A DNA stretch of 64,000 bases from Neospora caninum Liverpool (taxonomy: Eukaryota; Apicomplexa; Conoidasida; Eucoccidiorida; Sarcocystidae), in contig NC_018397.1 in assembly GCF_000208865.1 (NCBI RefSeq), forward strand, positions 5,423,748 to 5,487,747, given 5' to 3'. This document shows, piece by piece, positions 24,108 to 35,403 of the stretch (position 1 is the stretch's first letter; the number at the start of each line of letters is the position of its first letter). A program made the translations under genes and the position numbers. Below the pieces are notes generated by a model. It was not told where the DNA came from and did no database searches. It saw nothing but the letters and a program-made list of their open reading frames with translations.

Positions 24108-27100
24108 CTACGCCGCTTCTCGCGGGCCAACCAAACTCCCCGCGCTCGGCTCACCGTCTTCATCGGCTTCCTTCTCCTCCGGTTCCTCTTCCTCTTCACT
24201 GTCTGCCTCGAGAAAATGTCGGGTCAGACCTCGCTCCGCGCCGCGCGCCGACTCGGCCTGCCGCCGGCGCGTGCGCGCAGCTTCGTGTCGCCGCTCTACC
24301 GTCTACAAACAGCGCGACAAAGGAGCAGTCCTCCACGCAAAAACAGCTACAGGAGCGGGAAACTCTCAGCTCCACCAACCATGCGCGGGCCCCGTGTCAC
24401 ACGTCGATTCCCCCCCCCCCCCCCCCCAGGCAGCGAGAAGCGTACCCCTCTGCGGCTCGTGAGGCTTCCTGCCGAGGCCCATACTTTGTAGTACTGAGAA
24501 ACCTACTTTTCTGGTCATCTGTTCCGCGCGCTCAATCTGCTCCTGAGTGGTCAGCGCCGCTCGCCGCTTTTTCCCGTATCTCATGTTTCTCTGACTGAAG
24601 AACTCGCGGAAGTTGAGCAATTCTCCCAGACGGACTTGGAAACGCGACTCAGCTCGGCAGTGGAGCGTCTTGATGGTTTCGTTCTGGAAATAGCACGCGT
24701 TCAGAGACAACATGCAGATCCCACATTGTGGCACGGGCTGCGACTTTTCAACCGGAACTGCCGTTCGCGGCTTCAAGGAACTCAAAATACACCCCGTCTG
24801 ACGTCCGACGGCTGTGTTTCCACTCGCCCGGATTGGTTTGAGTCCCTTCTCGGCACTCATCCATGCACAGGTGTGTAATGCAAATACAAATGTACAGGCA
24901 TATATGTAAATGTATATTGATACATGCAAGTGGGAAATACCCCGGACACGTGCTTGAATGTGCGTGTAGAGAGCTCGCGAGAACCAGCGGACAGAGGCAT
25001 GGAGGCGTGTCATTGCACACACAGCGGGGCGTCTGTTGGACGCGACTGCTGGAAGAGATTCGTTTTTTCATGGGGTATCCTCTGTCAACTGCATCGGAGA
25101 GTCTCGCGGTCGCAAACTAACGAAGGGCGAACCAAACGGCGGTTCACTCCAGACGGCAGATGCGCAAGGAGTTCGCGTGGACGTACAGAGTTCTCGAAGA
25201 ACAGCGTTGGGTCGTGCTTGACCTGAAGACAGAAGAAGCACGAGACGCGGGGCGCGGGGAACTGAGACGGTAGGGAGGAAAAGCTGAACAAGGTTCCCGC
25301 ATTGCGCGAGACGTCGCCACGCGTCTGAAAGATGCGTAAGTGCCGAGGGTCAACAGCCCGCGCAGGCTCGAGCAAAAGTGCCGGCATGCCTAGGCTCCAC
25401 AGTGCGGTAGAATGCCAGAAACGACGCAAAGAGAACACAAACGGGTACGCGGAGGAAACGTCCAGCGCATCTTTGGAAAACCAATGTTTGCGATTCTCAC
25501 ACGAATCCAGCGATGCGCAGCTTGCTCAGGAGCTGAAGCTTCTCGGTTTGAACGCGAGTCAGCGTGGATGGGAGTCGATGGAAAAGGGAAGAGAAAAAGG
25601 GCTGGGGAAACCGGACGAGATGAAAATCGGAGAGACGGCAAAAAAACGGGGTCTACCGGGAGACAGCGCAGAGAGCGAGACGGCGGGAGAACACGCAGGG
25701 GACGACGCCTCTTCGTTTCCTTACTTGGACATCGAACATTTGGGGCCCAATGAAGAGCGAGTAGCTGCCATCGTCCCACTCTACCAGTTTACAGTTGGAC
25801 AGAATCTCTTTCTCGTCCGCAGTCTGACGCAAAAGAGCAAAAAAAAAGACGCAAAACGCACCCGGACTGGTTTTGCGACCGGGAACAGGGGGCGTAGGCT
25901 ACAGCTGAAACCCGTCCGTCTCACAAACGAGGCACAGAGGAAAAAAATGCATATGTATATCCATTGACGCGATCCGTGTCCGTGGACGCGTCGACAAAGA
26001 GACGAAGCAATCTCGGCACCTTTCCAAGGTGAAGACAGCTGTGCGGGAGACGTATAGAAAGACACAGAATCCCCGTCTCAGTCCTATCACTAGCCATACG
26101 CGCATGCCTGCGAGCATACACATCCCCACCGATCCTGAACGGCTCTCTGCCTTTGCTGGACGCCTTCCCTTCCCTCCTGGTGTCTCCGCGCTCACCGATT
26201 CCTCCCCGTCCTTCTTCCTCGTGCCGGAGTGTCCCCATCTGCGAGTTACGGCATCGAAATCGGAGGCAGAAGAGAAGACAAAGTGGAACCTGAACCCCTG
26301 GCGGAAGAACACGGGATAACTGCGACGGAGTGTCCGTCCACTCGACTGGGACGCAACGCAAGCCTTCAGTAACCACTCTCCCCCGTCCTTCAAATGTCGT
26401 TTCTTTACGCATGGTAGATGCAGCACGACGCACAACGCTTGCCCTGCTCTGCAAAAAATACCGAAATGACCACCGCCACCAAAGGCGTGCCTGCTCATGA
26501 AAATTGATAGTCCCCAGACAGCTGTGCAGTCGGTACACATTTATATGTCAATCTAAAAGATACACATATAGATATATATAGTGTCAGGCGTGTGTTAACG
26601 TAAATGTGCGTACACACAAGTACAGACACTTGTATCTGCATATCCAATGTTCTATGAACTCATGCTTCACGTGTCCACACACACCAACTGCTATATATGT
26701 ATATGTGTACGTATATGCGTACGGAGCACAACAGATAGAAGCGTGGTTGGGCCGCACAGGCACAGTCCTGTTTTTCCACGATCCTCACTCTATGGTGAAT
26801 TTGTCGTCGGCAGAAATGCCGCCTGGGCGAGCTGCGCGACTGCGCGTGGCAGAAGGCGCTCCGTGGACCTTAACGGAGACCGTCGGGGGCAAGCGAAGGA
26901 CGACGACCTTGGACACAGCAAAGCGCAGGAAGAAGCGTAGCGGCTGACGCTTCACGGCTACGTTGTGCCGCAAAGGGGCGATCGAAGAAGAAAGAAAAGC
27001 GGCCCAGAACGCGGCGGAAAGAAAAGCAAAAAGACGCGGCCGACACAGGCAGTAGAGCGGAGAAGACGGTGCCCACGAAAAAGGTCGAGGAGCGCAGAGA

Positions 27101-27905
27101 GGTGAGAGGCGTACAGACAGGCCAGGAAATGCGGAACGGGACAGAGAGGAAAAACTGCTGGGCGGAACCAGTGCGGAACACTGAAAGAGGAGGACGCGGA
27201 AGGCTGCGAAGAGCACACACGATGTATCCGACGTAGAGAACTAAGAAGTGAGTTGCGGGAAAACGCGGTAGAGGAAAACCCCTATTCGGTCTCTCAAAAA
27301 CTCAGGTTCGCCTTCGGTGTGGTTACCTTGGCGTCCTGGGTACTGGGCGGGAATTCTTGGAAAGGGAGCTCGACTTCTTGGACTTCATCGTCTGCTTCGT
27401 ATCGCCCGTCCTCGTCTCCGAGCTCATCTCTCCCGTCTTCGTCGCCCTCTCTGGTTCCATCGCGAAAGTGGGAGCGTTCCTCTCTCGAGTGCATCTCCTC
27501 ATTTCCGGCTTCACCCCTATGGATGTCGCCGTCTGGTTCCACTTCTCCGTGCGCCTCCTGAAGTTGCCGGGGGCCTTGCTCAAGTTCGTCGTCCTCCTCA
27601 CCGAAAAGATCCTCGTCCTTTCCTTCGCCGAACAAGTCTTGGTCGTCTTCGATCTCCTGCTCTGGCTCTTCTTTCCTCTCCTCTGTGGCTAGCGACTGAT
27701 GTGCCACGGGTTCCACGGTCCCCTCCGCCGCGGACTCGAAAAACGCAGAACCTGCGGCTCTCTCGCCCTCCCATTCGCCTTCCCTCTCGCCAAACATGGT
27801 TTTTGTTTCTTCCGCGCCTCGCTCTTCCGAGGGAGCATGGTCTCCGGCGACCGGGGACACACGCCTGTCTTCAACCTCTACGGAAATTCCTTCCCCAGCT
27901 TCCAT
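24108..27905 (-). CDS. LEO1: LEO1, Paf1 complex subunit
   Basis: Seven minus-strand exons join in phase (415 aa): 27905-27327, 26907-26789, 26238-26196, 25823-25725, 25222-25187, 24683-24507, 24302-24108. The ATG at 27905 (AAGATGG) is the first in frame. The N-terminal exon is acidic with DLFGE repeats, as in LEO1. The conserved core follows: VLRLPPTV, FTIEW, NCKLVEWDDGSYSLFIG, then MFDVQ. The C-terminus has RRHEAARTRRR and RGLTRHFLEADSEEEEE, the usual LEO1 ending. LEO1 works with PAF1, CTR9, CDC73 and RTF1 on elongating RNA polymerase II in the nucleus. Two core exons are very short (43 and 36 nt). A donor-like sequence inside the last exon (GACG|GTGAGC) allows an alternative C-terminus. Confidence 0.88.
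24410..24427. repeat. 18-base poly-C tract
   Basis: Uninterrupted C run (G run on the LEO1 coding strand) inside the last LEO1 intron. It is prone to length error in sequencing. Confidence 0.9.
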
Positions 27906-30734
27906 CTTTCTTACATGTTCTGTTGGTCTCGGAAAAGAAGCGGCAGGCCGCGTTGCCTCCGGTGTACGTACACCGCGCCGTGCCCGGTTCCCCGTTGCCG
28001 AGTCGCGTGCCCGGAAAACACCACGTTTCACACGGGTTCAGAGGAAACTGGCCAGCTTTTCCGTTCGTCGGGCTTCGTTCAAAGGCACATCTTCGTTTGG
28101 ATGTCACCAACAGGACAGCTCCAGTCCGAACAAGCGCGAAAAGTCAGGGGGCGGACTCCCAGCCCCACTCGGGTCTTCCGCGGTTTCTCTGTCACGCGTG
28201 GTTTCAGCCGTGTCAAACACGGTCGGCGCAGTCGTTCGTCCGAAATGCGACCCCGAAAAGAGGCTTACCGCGCGTCTCTCGAACAAAACAAGGGAGGGAT
28301 CCAGCGGGACCAGCAGGAGGTCCACGAACAACCCACAAAAGGCTTTTCAGGTAGCGGGGAAGGCACCACCGATGAGGACAAATGAAACTCGGGATGATTT
28401 CCCACCACACCAAACTCTTCTATTGGACGAAAGTCCGAAACAACGGTTTGCCGTTTCCACTTCAAAGAATTCTGTGTCTGTTGTGCATGTGCACGCACGC
28501 GAAATACGCGGGTCTTGGCGAATCTTTGCCGTGTGCCGTAAAACGCGAGGCAACAAATTCGGTGGTTCGCCTGTAGTTGTCGACGGAAGAGAAGGAGAGA
28601 TCGTGAACAGGACGCGTGTAAAGGCTTTGCTTCTCGGAATTGCTGCGGAAGGGCCGTTTTCTTGTTAATATCTACGGTAGTCACTTGATCTACGCATGCG
28701 CTGTCGCAAGTAACGCATCCCAGAGCGCTCTCTCGTTTTTCTGGCCGTTCCTTTGTCGGGTTTCGTGAGTGCGGCGCTCGAGCCCGCAAACGCCCCGCCC
28801 GCGATTTTCCCCGGGCAAAACAGAATGTATAAGAAGGCTCTGACCTTCCTTGACCGTGTCCCTTCCTCCGACAACACAAAGGTTTAGCCCAAGTACGACC
28901 CATTAATTCTGTAGTTCGGACAAAGAATCCCGCGGTGTACTCCTCCGAACCGGCTGCCGCGACCCGCCGTGTTCGGCCCCCCCAACAACGAGGCCGCCTG
29001 GGAGAGGTTTGTCTTTTTCCTTCTCGGTGACGTCTGTCTTCCGAGTTTCTGAGCCATCTGCAAGTGTGTCTGCCTCACGCGCTGGGAATGCTGGTTTTTT
29101 CTGAGCCGCAGGAAGACCCTATCTCTCGACAAAACACTGGGCACGTTGAACCAGATGGGCAGAGGCTCTGCGGCGTTGCGACTCGGGCCGTCGCGCTGCA
29201 CACAGCGCTGAGTGCAGCTGTCGATCCCAGGGCGGTTTTTTGCCTGAATTAGGAAGCGGGGCTGCAAACGATCCCTCCCTGTGGTCACATTCGGGGTTAA
29301 TCTTTCCTTCAAAACGTGTGAACACTGACACCATGGCGTTTCTTGGGAGCGGCTACATCTCGCCGGATCGCTCGACGCTGGTGAGCTCGTAGGCAGCACA
29401 CGTCGGTCGTCGTGCCATGTTCGACAGCAACGGCTCAGACGGCGAACAGCCTTCGCTTTGGAAAGTACTCTGAAGAGTAGCTTGTCATTGGCTACGTAGA
29501 ACGCCCGGTGGTTTCCTGAGGTTTTTTTCTCCGGTGGTCTGACCCCGCCACACGAGTGATGTTTGGACAGATTCTGATCGAGCTACGCGTCCAGGCCTCC
29601 GTGCATGTATTTGAGGTGCGTCGGCCCCAGTCCACGAACACAAAGACACAGTCCAGAAGGACATCAGTCGCGACTCTCGGTTGCTGAAAACTTCCTGTGT
29701 CCAGCTACCAAAGCATGGTCGAGTCAGGCTGAAGGGAGCATCCAGCGGCAGGGGGGAAAAAGAAAGATGGCGCGCATGCAGCGCTGTGGAGAGACGCGCC
29801 AAAGTCGCCGGAGAGTGCAGCCAGGAGAGGCCCACAAAAAAAAACGGTCAGAAGCGAAACTGCATGGAGTTTGAGAGAGGGTTGTCCTGAATCCGATCCA
29901 GGCAGATAGGCGCGTCCACGGTCTGCGTTTGAAAGGGCCGCTGGGCAGTGATCGCGTTTTCCACCTGGGCAAACGTAGCCAGAAGGCTGTTCGCTTCTGA
30001 GCTATCAGCGGATATTCGTGTATCCGCTGCACATCTTTTCTCCCCGATGCCGCCGTTCTTTCTTCCCCTGTTCCTCGCTTCGATCGATGCTGTCAAACCC
30101 CGAAAGGCGCTGCGCTGGAGGGGCTAAAAGTGCAAGAACCTGGAGGGCCGGCCGGTGTTCATTGCGCCGTGTCTCTCTCGTCCCCTCTCGGCTGCGCTGT
30201 CAACGTAGTGGAGGGACGAGCCTGTGACGCGAAGGGAAGTGTGGTCGCAGGCCTCTGCTCTTTTGCTGGAATTCCTAGCTTGCGGAGCGGCAACTTTGAA
30301 ATTTTTCTTGCCTGGCAGTTGGGTTTCGGAGGTGCGTGCCATCCCTGTTTCGGCCAGAGGGAACCGCTCCGCCGATACCGCCCTGCAGTTCCGACTCCGC
30401 AGTTCTTCGGGGTGACGAACATCGGGACTGGATGGAGCCTCCGAATGGCAGGAGTGCATCTGTTTTTGTCGTTCCTTCTGAGTTTGGTTCACTCCTTGTC
30501 TCACCGCCGGCTCTGTGCGCCGACACAATTGCATCTCTGTTTCGAGGCGGTGCGTCTCCTTTCTTTCCGTCTCCTTTCCTTCCCCCTCGTTCGGTCCATT
30601 CCGTCTCGTCGGCACCCTGCTGACATCATGCACTCTCTCCCGAGTACATAGAACCGTAGAATTGTGTTGCGTGCAAAGCGAACGGGGCGTCCCGCCTGCG
30701 TGACGCTGAGCGCGCTCCGCCTCTTTTCACCAAA
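27906..30734. other. Divergent intergenic region between LEO1 and riboflavin kinase
   Basis: Holds the upstream regions of LEO1 (minus) and riboflavin kinase (plus), about 2.8 kb. One spot could start a gene: ATG at 29332 in ACACCATGGC context, open for 19 codons with an internal donor-like GCTG|GTGAGC. No second exon could be assigned. Nothing else is supported. Confidence 0.45.
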
Positions 30735-32043
30735 ATGTCTCGCGCCGCTTCGCCTCCCGTGGCTCGCGCTTCGCCACTCTCACCGCAGCTGCCGAGTTGT
30801 ACAGACGCCCCTGCGACGTTTCCGATGAGGAGAGGGCCCCCACAGTCGTCAGTAGTCCTCATCGAGGCCGACGCGCTGGTGCTCGACTGGGGGAGTCTGC
30901 TGCAGTGCATCCTCCAAGGCTTCGTGCACCGTAAGCTTCTTCCAGAAGAATCCTCCACCATTCTGCTTCCGGGCTGTTCTCTGCTCCACGCCGGCACGCG
31001 CATTGCGACGCGCACCGCCTCTGCGGAGAAGGACCGACTTGGCGGCCAGCCCGCTCGACGCGACAGTCCGCATTCTGCGCAGAAGGCCTCAAAACAAACG
31101 CGCGTCGAGGACGGGGAGGCCTTTCCCCACATCTCGTCCCGAGCATGCGGCGAAGACGAGGCGTCTGTGAGGACTCTGTGCGGCCGCCTCCTCACAACCG
31201 TCCCCATGCCTGACGGATCTCAGGAGACGATCCAGTCGGCGATTCCGGAAGACTCCACGCGTCCTCCGGCGGGCGTGCTTCCCAGCGATGCGCAGGCGCC
31301 GACCCTCGCCCATCCGCCCTGTCCGTCGTCTTTGAGTCGCGTGATGAACGCGTTGAAAGTCGCGGTGAAGCCGCATATCGGCGCCTACCGCTTTCTGCGC
31401 ATTCTCGCGTTGCACGCGCTCGCGGACTCCCTGGAGACATCTGCGCAAAACGCGCCCTCGGAGGGCCGCTTCGCTGACGAGTTGGAACTGAAGCACGAGG
31501 CGGAAAACTCCGAAGGATCCAGTCGCCCACTGCATCTGGTGTTTTGTACCAGCAACGCATCTGTGTGGCGGGACCACCTCGCCACTCTGGAAGACGGAGC
31601 GCGCGCCACACGAGGGCGCCCTCAGGCCGGCGACGCGTTGCTTCACCTGTCCCACGCAGGCGTCGTGTCGCTCTTCCCGCTCCAAGACGGCGTCGACGCG
31701 CTGAGGCGTTTCGTGGAACGGAAAGTGCACGAAACGCGCAGAAAAAGCCGCAGGACGCGACACGAAACGGCGCCGGAGCTAGGCGAGTCTTTGGCGGCAG
31801 GGGAGGACGGAAAAGATGCCAAGCAGGGAAAGAAGGATCTCTGTAGGCAAGAGAGCGACGATCAACACTGCGGGGAAAAGAGGCTCAAAGGCGAAGAAGA
31901 CATCTTACACGCCGCCTCCGCAGTCACCGTGGCGGCCAAAACGAAAGCCTTCGCACGCTTCGCCAGCGCAGCAGGTGGGTTTCAAATTTTCGGTTACCGC
32001 GGCAGTCAGCTGGGTTCAGAGGTTTCTACACTATATAAACATA

Positions 32044-32086
<43 letters not shown>

Positions 32087-35000
32087 TCGCGTGTACGGCT
32101 CTCGCGGTTAGGCTGGCGAACCGCGGCCTGCCGGTTAGGCTTTGCCCAGCAGCGGCATCCGAGTGCACAAAGCGCCTGTGTCGGGGGGATTCAGCGTTGG
32201 ACGTGCACACGTGTTACCTTTATTCTTGTCGCGGTGGCGATTTGCGGCGCACCATGGTTTCTCCGCGCGTTATGGTGGAGACGACGCGTTCTGGTCCATG
32301 ACAACAGGGTGCACGTTGGGGCGGTCTGTCCACATGGCTTTCGTTTGCCTGACTAAATAGCAGCGTGAGCGTTCGCGGCTCCCGCGCCTTCTGAATGCCG
32401 CCTGAAAGCACGTGTGTATCTGCATTCTCGTCAGGGTTCACCAACTTGGTGCCGTCGTTGCGGGGCATGCAGCTGCGGCCAAGTTCGACGACGCAGCCGC
32501 GTGCGGAATGCGAGACGAGCCAGCCGTCCACTGCGGCAACCACGCCGTTGTCGAATCGTGTCGAGACCAGCGAACTGACCTCTCCCTTCAGATCTGCTCG
32601 ATCCGCTTCCGTTCGAAGCAATTCCCCGTCACCCGCCCCGTCTGGTGCCTGCGCTTCCCTCATCTGCGGAACGGGTCAGTTCGGCAGTGGCGGGCGTCGC
32701 CGAGGCGACCGCGTCTGTTCCCTGTGCAGGAGTCCCTTTGCTGTAGATGCACTCCCCAATGGCGTGCACGCTCGAGTCGGCGCCGAGGAAGTCTCTCCCG
32801 GCGCCGCTTTCCAGCTCTGCAACACCTGCGACACGGACCTCGAAGCCAGACTTCTCGACAGTATCGATGACGTTGACCTTCAACGCCTTCTACATCCTGA
32901 CTCCCTGCCGCGCTCTCCTACAGAGCGGCTTTCGGTCCTCGCCACTTCACCCCCACACTGCGACATCGTTCGCAGTTCGGATGCGGCGAATTCTGGTGTC
33001 TGCTCACGTGTGTCTCTTCCCGACTCCTGCTCGTCGACTCCTGAAGCGTCTCTCGTGAGCTCTCGGACCCAAACAGATGTCGCTCCCCTGCTTCGCCTCC
33101 CGTTTCTTCAGCCGCCCGTGTATCCTCACAAGGTGGCGCCCCTTGCCTTTGCGCGACCCAAGCCAGCGAGTTCACTCCCCTCTGGTGCGAGCGAGGCAAA
33201 CCCGGACTTCAGGACGGCAAGCGGGGACGGCCGGGGGGCGAGTCTGCCGTGGCGTGCGTGCGCCTGCTGCCGCTTTCTCGCTGAAGAGGCGGCGGGTCTC
33301 GAGGCGGACGTCGGCGGGCTCTCGCGAAAACCGCCCAACGCGAACTCGGCCGTGCGCGGCTCGCCTGGGTTGTGGGGGACGTGGAGCGCGGCGGCGACCG
33401 GCCTCGAAGCCTGGGGCAGATCCGTGGTGCTGGCGACGCCTGTCTTGGTCTCCGGAGAAGTGGTCAAGGGTTTCGGGCGCGGCAGCAAAATGCTTGGGAT
33501 TCCCACAGCCAATGTACGGGAAACGCAGCCGCCCGTGTCCCTTTCGACGGGCGAGGCCTACCGGGAGAGGCAAAACCGGAGCGCGTCAGAGACCGTCCCA
33601 CGTCCACCCCACAGGCTCTCAGACGACTCGGCAGAGGCTGAAGCCGAAGCACAGGGTTCGGCGCCGGCCGCGGAGCGCCCAGGGAGTAAGGCGGACCACG
33701 CCCGTGAGCTGCGAGGCCAATGGGGCGAGATTGGCGAAGCTGATGGAGGCGAAAACAACGGACATCTGGAGCGGGATCTGGAGCGCGCCTCGCCTGTGAC
33801 GCTCTTCCCTGGTAAGGCCGAAGGCCCCGCAGGGCGATGGTGAAAAGGAGGGCGACTGAACGCGTGGGAAGAGGACAACGAGCGCGGGAAACGAGGGAGA
33901 CTGGAAGGCAGGAGACGCGAGATCGAAAGCGCCAGCGTCACGTTTGCTGAGTGCATGCGTCTCTCTGTGGAACTGAATTTTCGCAGGTGTGTACTATGGC
34001 TGGGCTGCCCTACACCCGCTGCCGCGAACGGGACGCCGAGCGGAAGGCCAAGGCAGGAGCGCAGAATCCAATGAACCACTGAGAGACCAGGCAGGCGGGA
34101 AGAACGCCGACACCGGTAGAACAGCTGGGCCAGCGGAAAAGATCAAGGTGTACAAAACCGCCATGTCTATTGGCTACAACCCGTATTTCGACAACACGTC
34201 TGTGACCATTGTAGGTCCTTCTGAAACGGAGGCTTCTTGGCGAAAGAACGCGTTGACCTTCTGCGGTTTCTCAGCCGGGCCCTTTTTCACCTCTTTGCCA
34301 GTCGATACAAAGTGCAAATACAACAGGTGGACTCGGTAGCTTGTCTTTTCGATCTTTCTCACTGATCGACATGTATGCGCAACTATCAACAGGCTTCATC
34401 TGTGGAACACATATCTTACTCTGGTAGCGTAGCTGAGGGGCCCTCGCTATAATTCTTATCCACCTAGATACGCAACGTTGACCGGGCTGCATTCCTACGT
34501 TTCCCTGTAGAAGACGGCATTAGCATATGGTGTCCAGTGTAGGATCCATTGTGTACAACAGACTGTGACAAGAACGGATGTGTCGGTCTCACACGGCGGC
34601 TAGGCAGCCGATGGATGCCGTGCGGAGTTTTTGTCTTCTTTTCGGCGTGCGTGCGGCATTGTTCCAGGAGCCCTACATCTACCACGAATTTGACGAGGAT
34701 TTTGTCGGTAGCCCGATTACTGTCGTGATTACCGGCTTCCTTCGAAGCGAGGCATCCTTTTCTTCCTTCGGTAAGTCGCCAAGTGGCAAGGGCGCCGAGC
34801 CGATTATGCGGCGTTAAACGGAGTACAAATCAAAACCAGTGAAATATTAGTCTCAAGGTCATCCCTTAGTAGTCTAGGATTATTATCTTCGACCTTACCT
34901 TTAACACCGCGTAGTACGGTGGAAAACACCGTTCAGGTAAGATACGGCTAGACATCTATGGTGTTCAGGAGCATAGAAAATGCTGCTCACCTCAACTGGT

Positions 35001-35403
35001 AACGTGCAGTGATAGAAGTATCGTACAATCACTCTGCTAGTTATTGAGAGAGACTGATGCGCTCGAACCCACAGCTGAGGAAGCGAAATAGTTCTACGTC
35101 ACGCTAGAGACGTCGATTTCATATTCGCGAATCAATGAGAAAATCTTGCGTACTGTAGTGTTCAAAGCCGGAAGGTAAACCGGTCGCTCATCGAGCCGAG
35201 AGGCACAGATACCGGCGTTTTTGGATTAGGAGCGTGAAGAGTATGTCGACTCTCTCGCGGTCTGCGGTGAATGGGGTTTGTTGCGTGCAGGCCATCTGAT
35301 TCAGGCAATACAAAATGACTGCGAAATCTGTAGAATTGCCTTAGATCATCCTATCCATCTTCCGTCGAAGCACATGTTAGAGTCACTATGTAGTGAAACA
35401 TGA
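30735..35403 (+). CDS. Riboflavin kinase with degenerate HAD-like N-terminal part
   Basis: Five exons join in phase (1018 aa): 30735-31974, 32435-33811, 33987-34210, 34668-34770, 35291-35403. Start is AAAATGTC. The C-terminal flavokinase domain (about residues 745-1005) is complete: VVLATPVLVSGEVVKGFGRG, SKMLGIPTANV (nucleotide-binding loop), GVYYGWA, YKTAMSIGYNP, EPYIYHEFDEDFVG, FLRSEASFSSF and LIQAIQNDCEICRIALDHP. It phosphorylates riboflavin to FMN. The N-terminal part resembles a HAD phosphatase (VVLIEADALVLDW near the start; LVFCTSN about residue 270), as in plant FMN hydrolase/riboflavin kinase fusions, but the DxDx(T/V) nucleophile motif reads E-A-D-A-L, so phosphatase activity is doubtful. 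The linker carries CSLC and CNTC about 30 residues apart (residues about 507-544), a possible zinc knuckle. Confidence 0.88.
32041..32078. repeat. TA dinucleotide microsatellite
   Basis: (TA)n run in the first intron of the riboflavin kinase gene. Confidence 0.95.
35020..35055. repeat. Dispersed 36-bp repeat, copy B
   Basis: Matches 11747-11782 at 33 of 36 positions. It lies in the last intron of the riboflavin kinase gene, in locally AT-richer sequence. Confidence 0.7.

Noticed and set aside
28884..29399. 171-codon minus-strand frame in the LEO1/riboflavin kinase spacer
   Set aside because: No recognisable domain; low-complexity Arg/Ser/Pro composition typical of chance frames.
32629..32883. 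Minus-strand frame that reads well inside the riboflavin kinase gene
   Set aside because: It is antisense to a long exon that joins in phase to a clear flavokinase domain.
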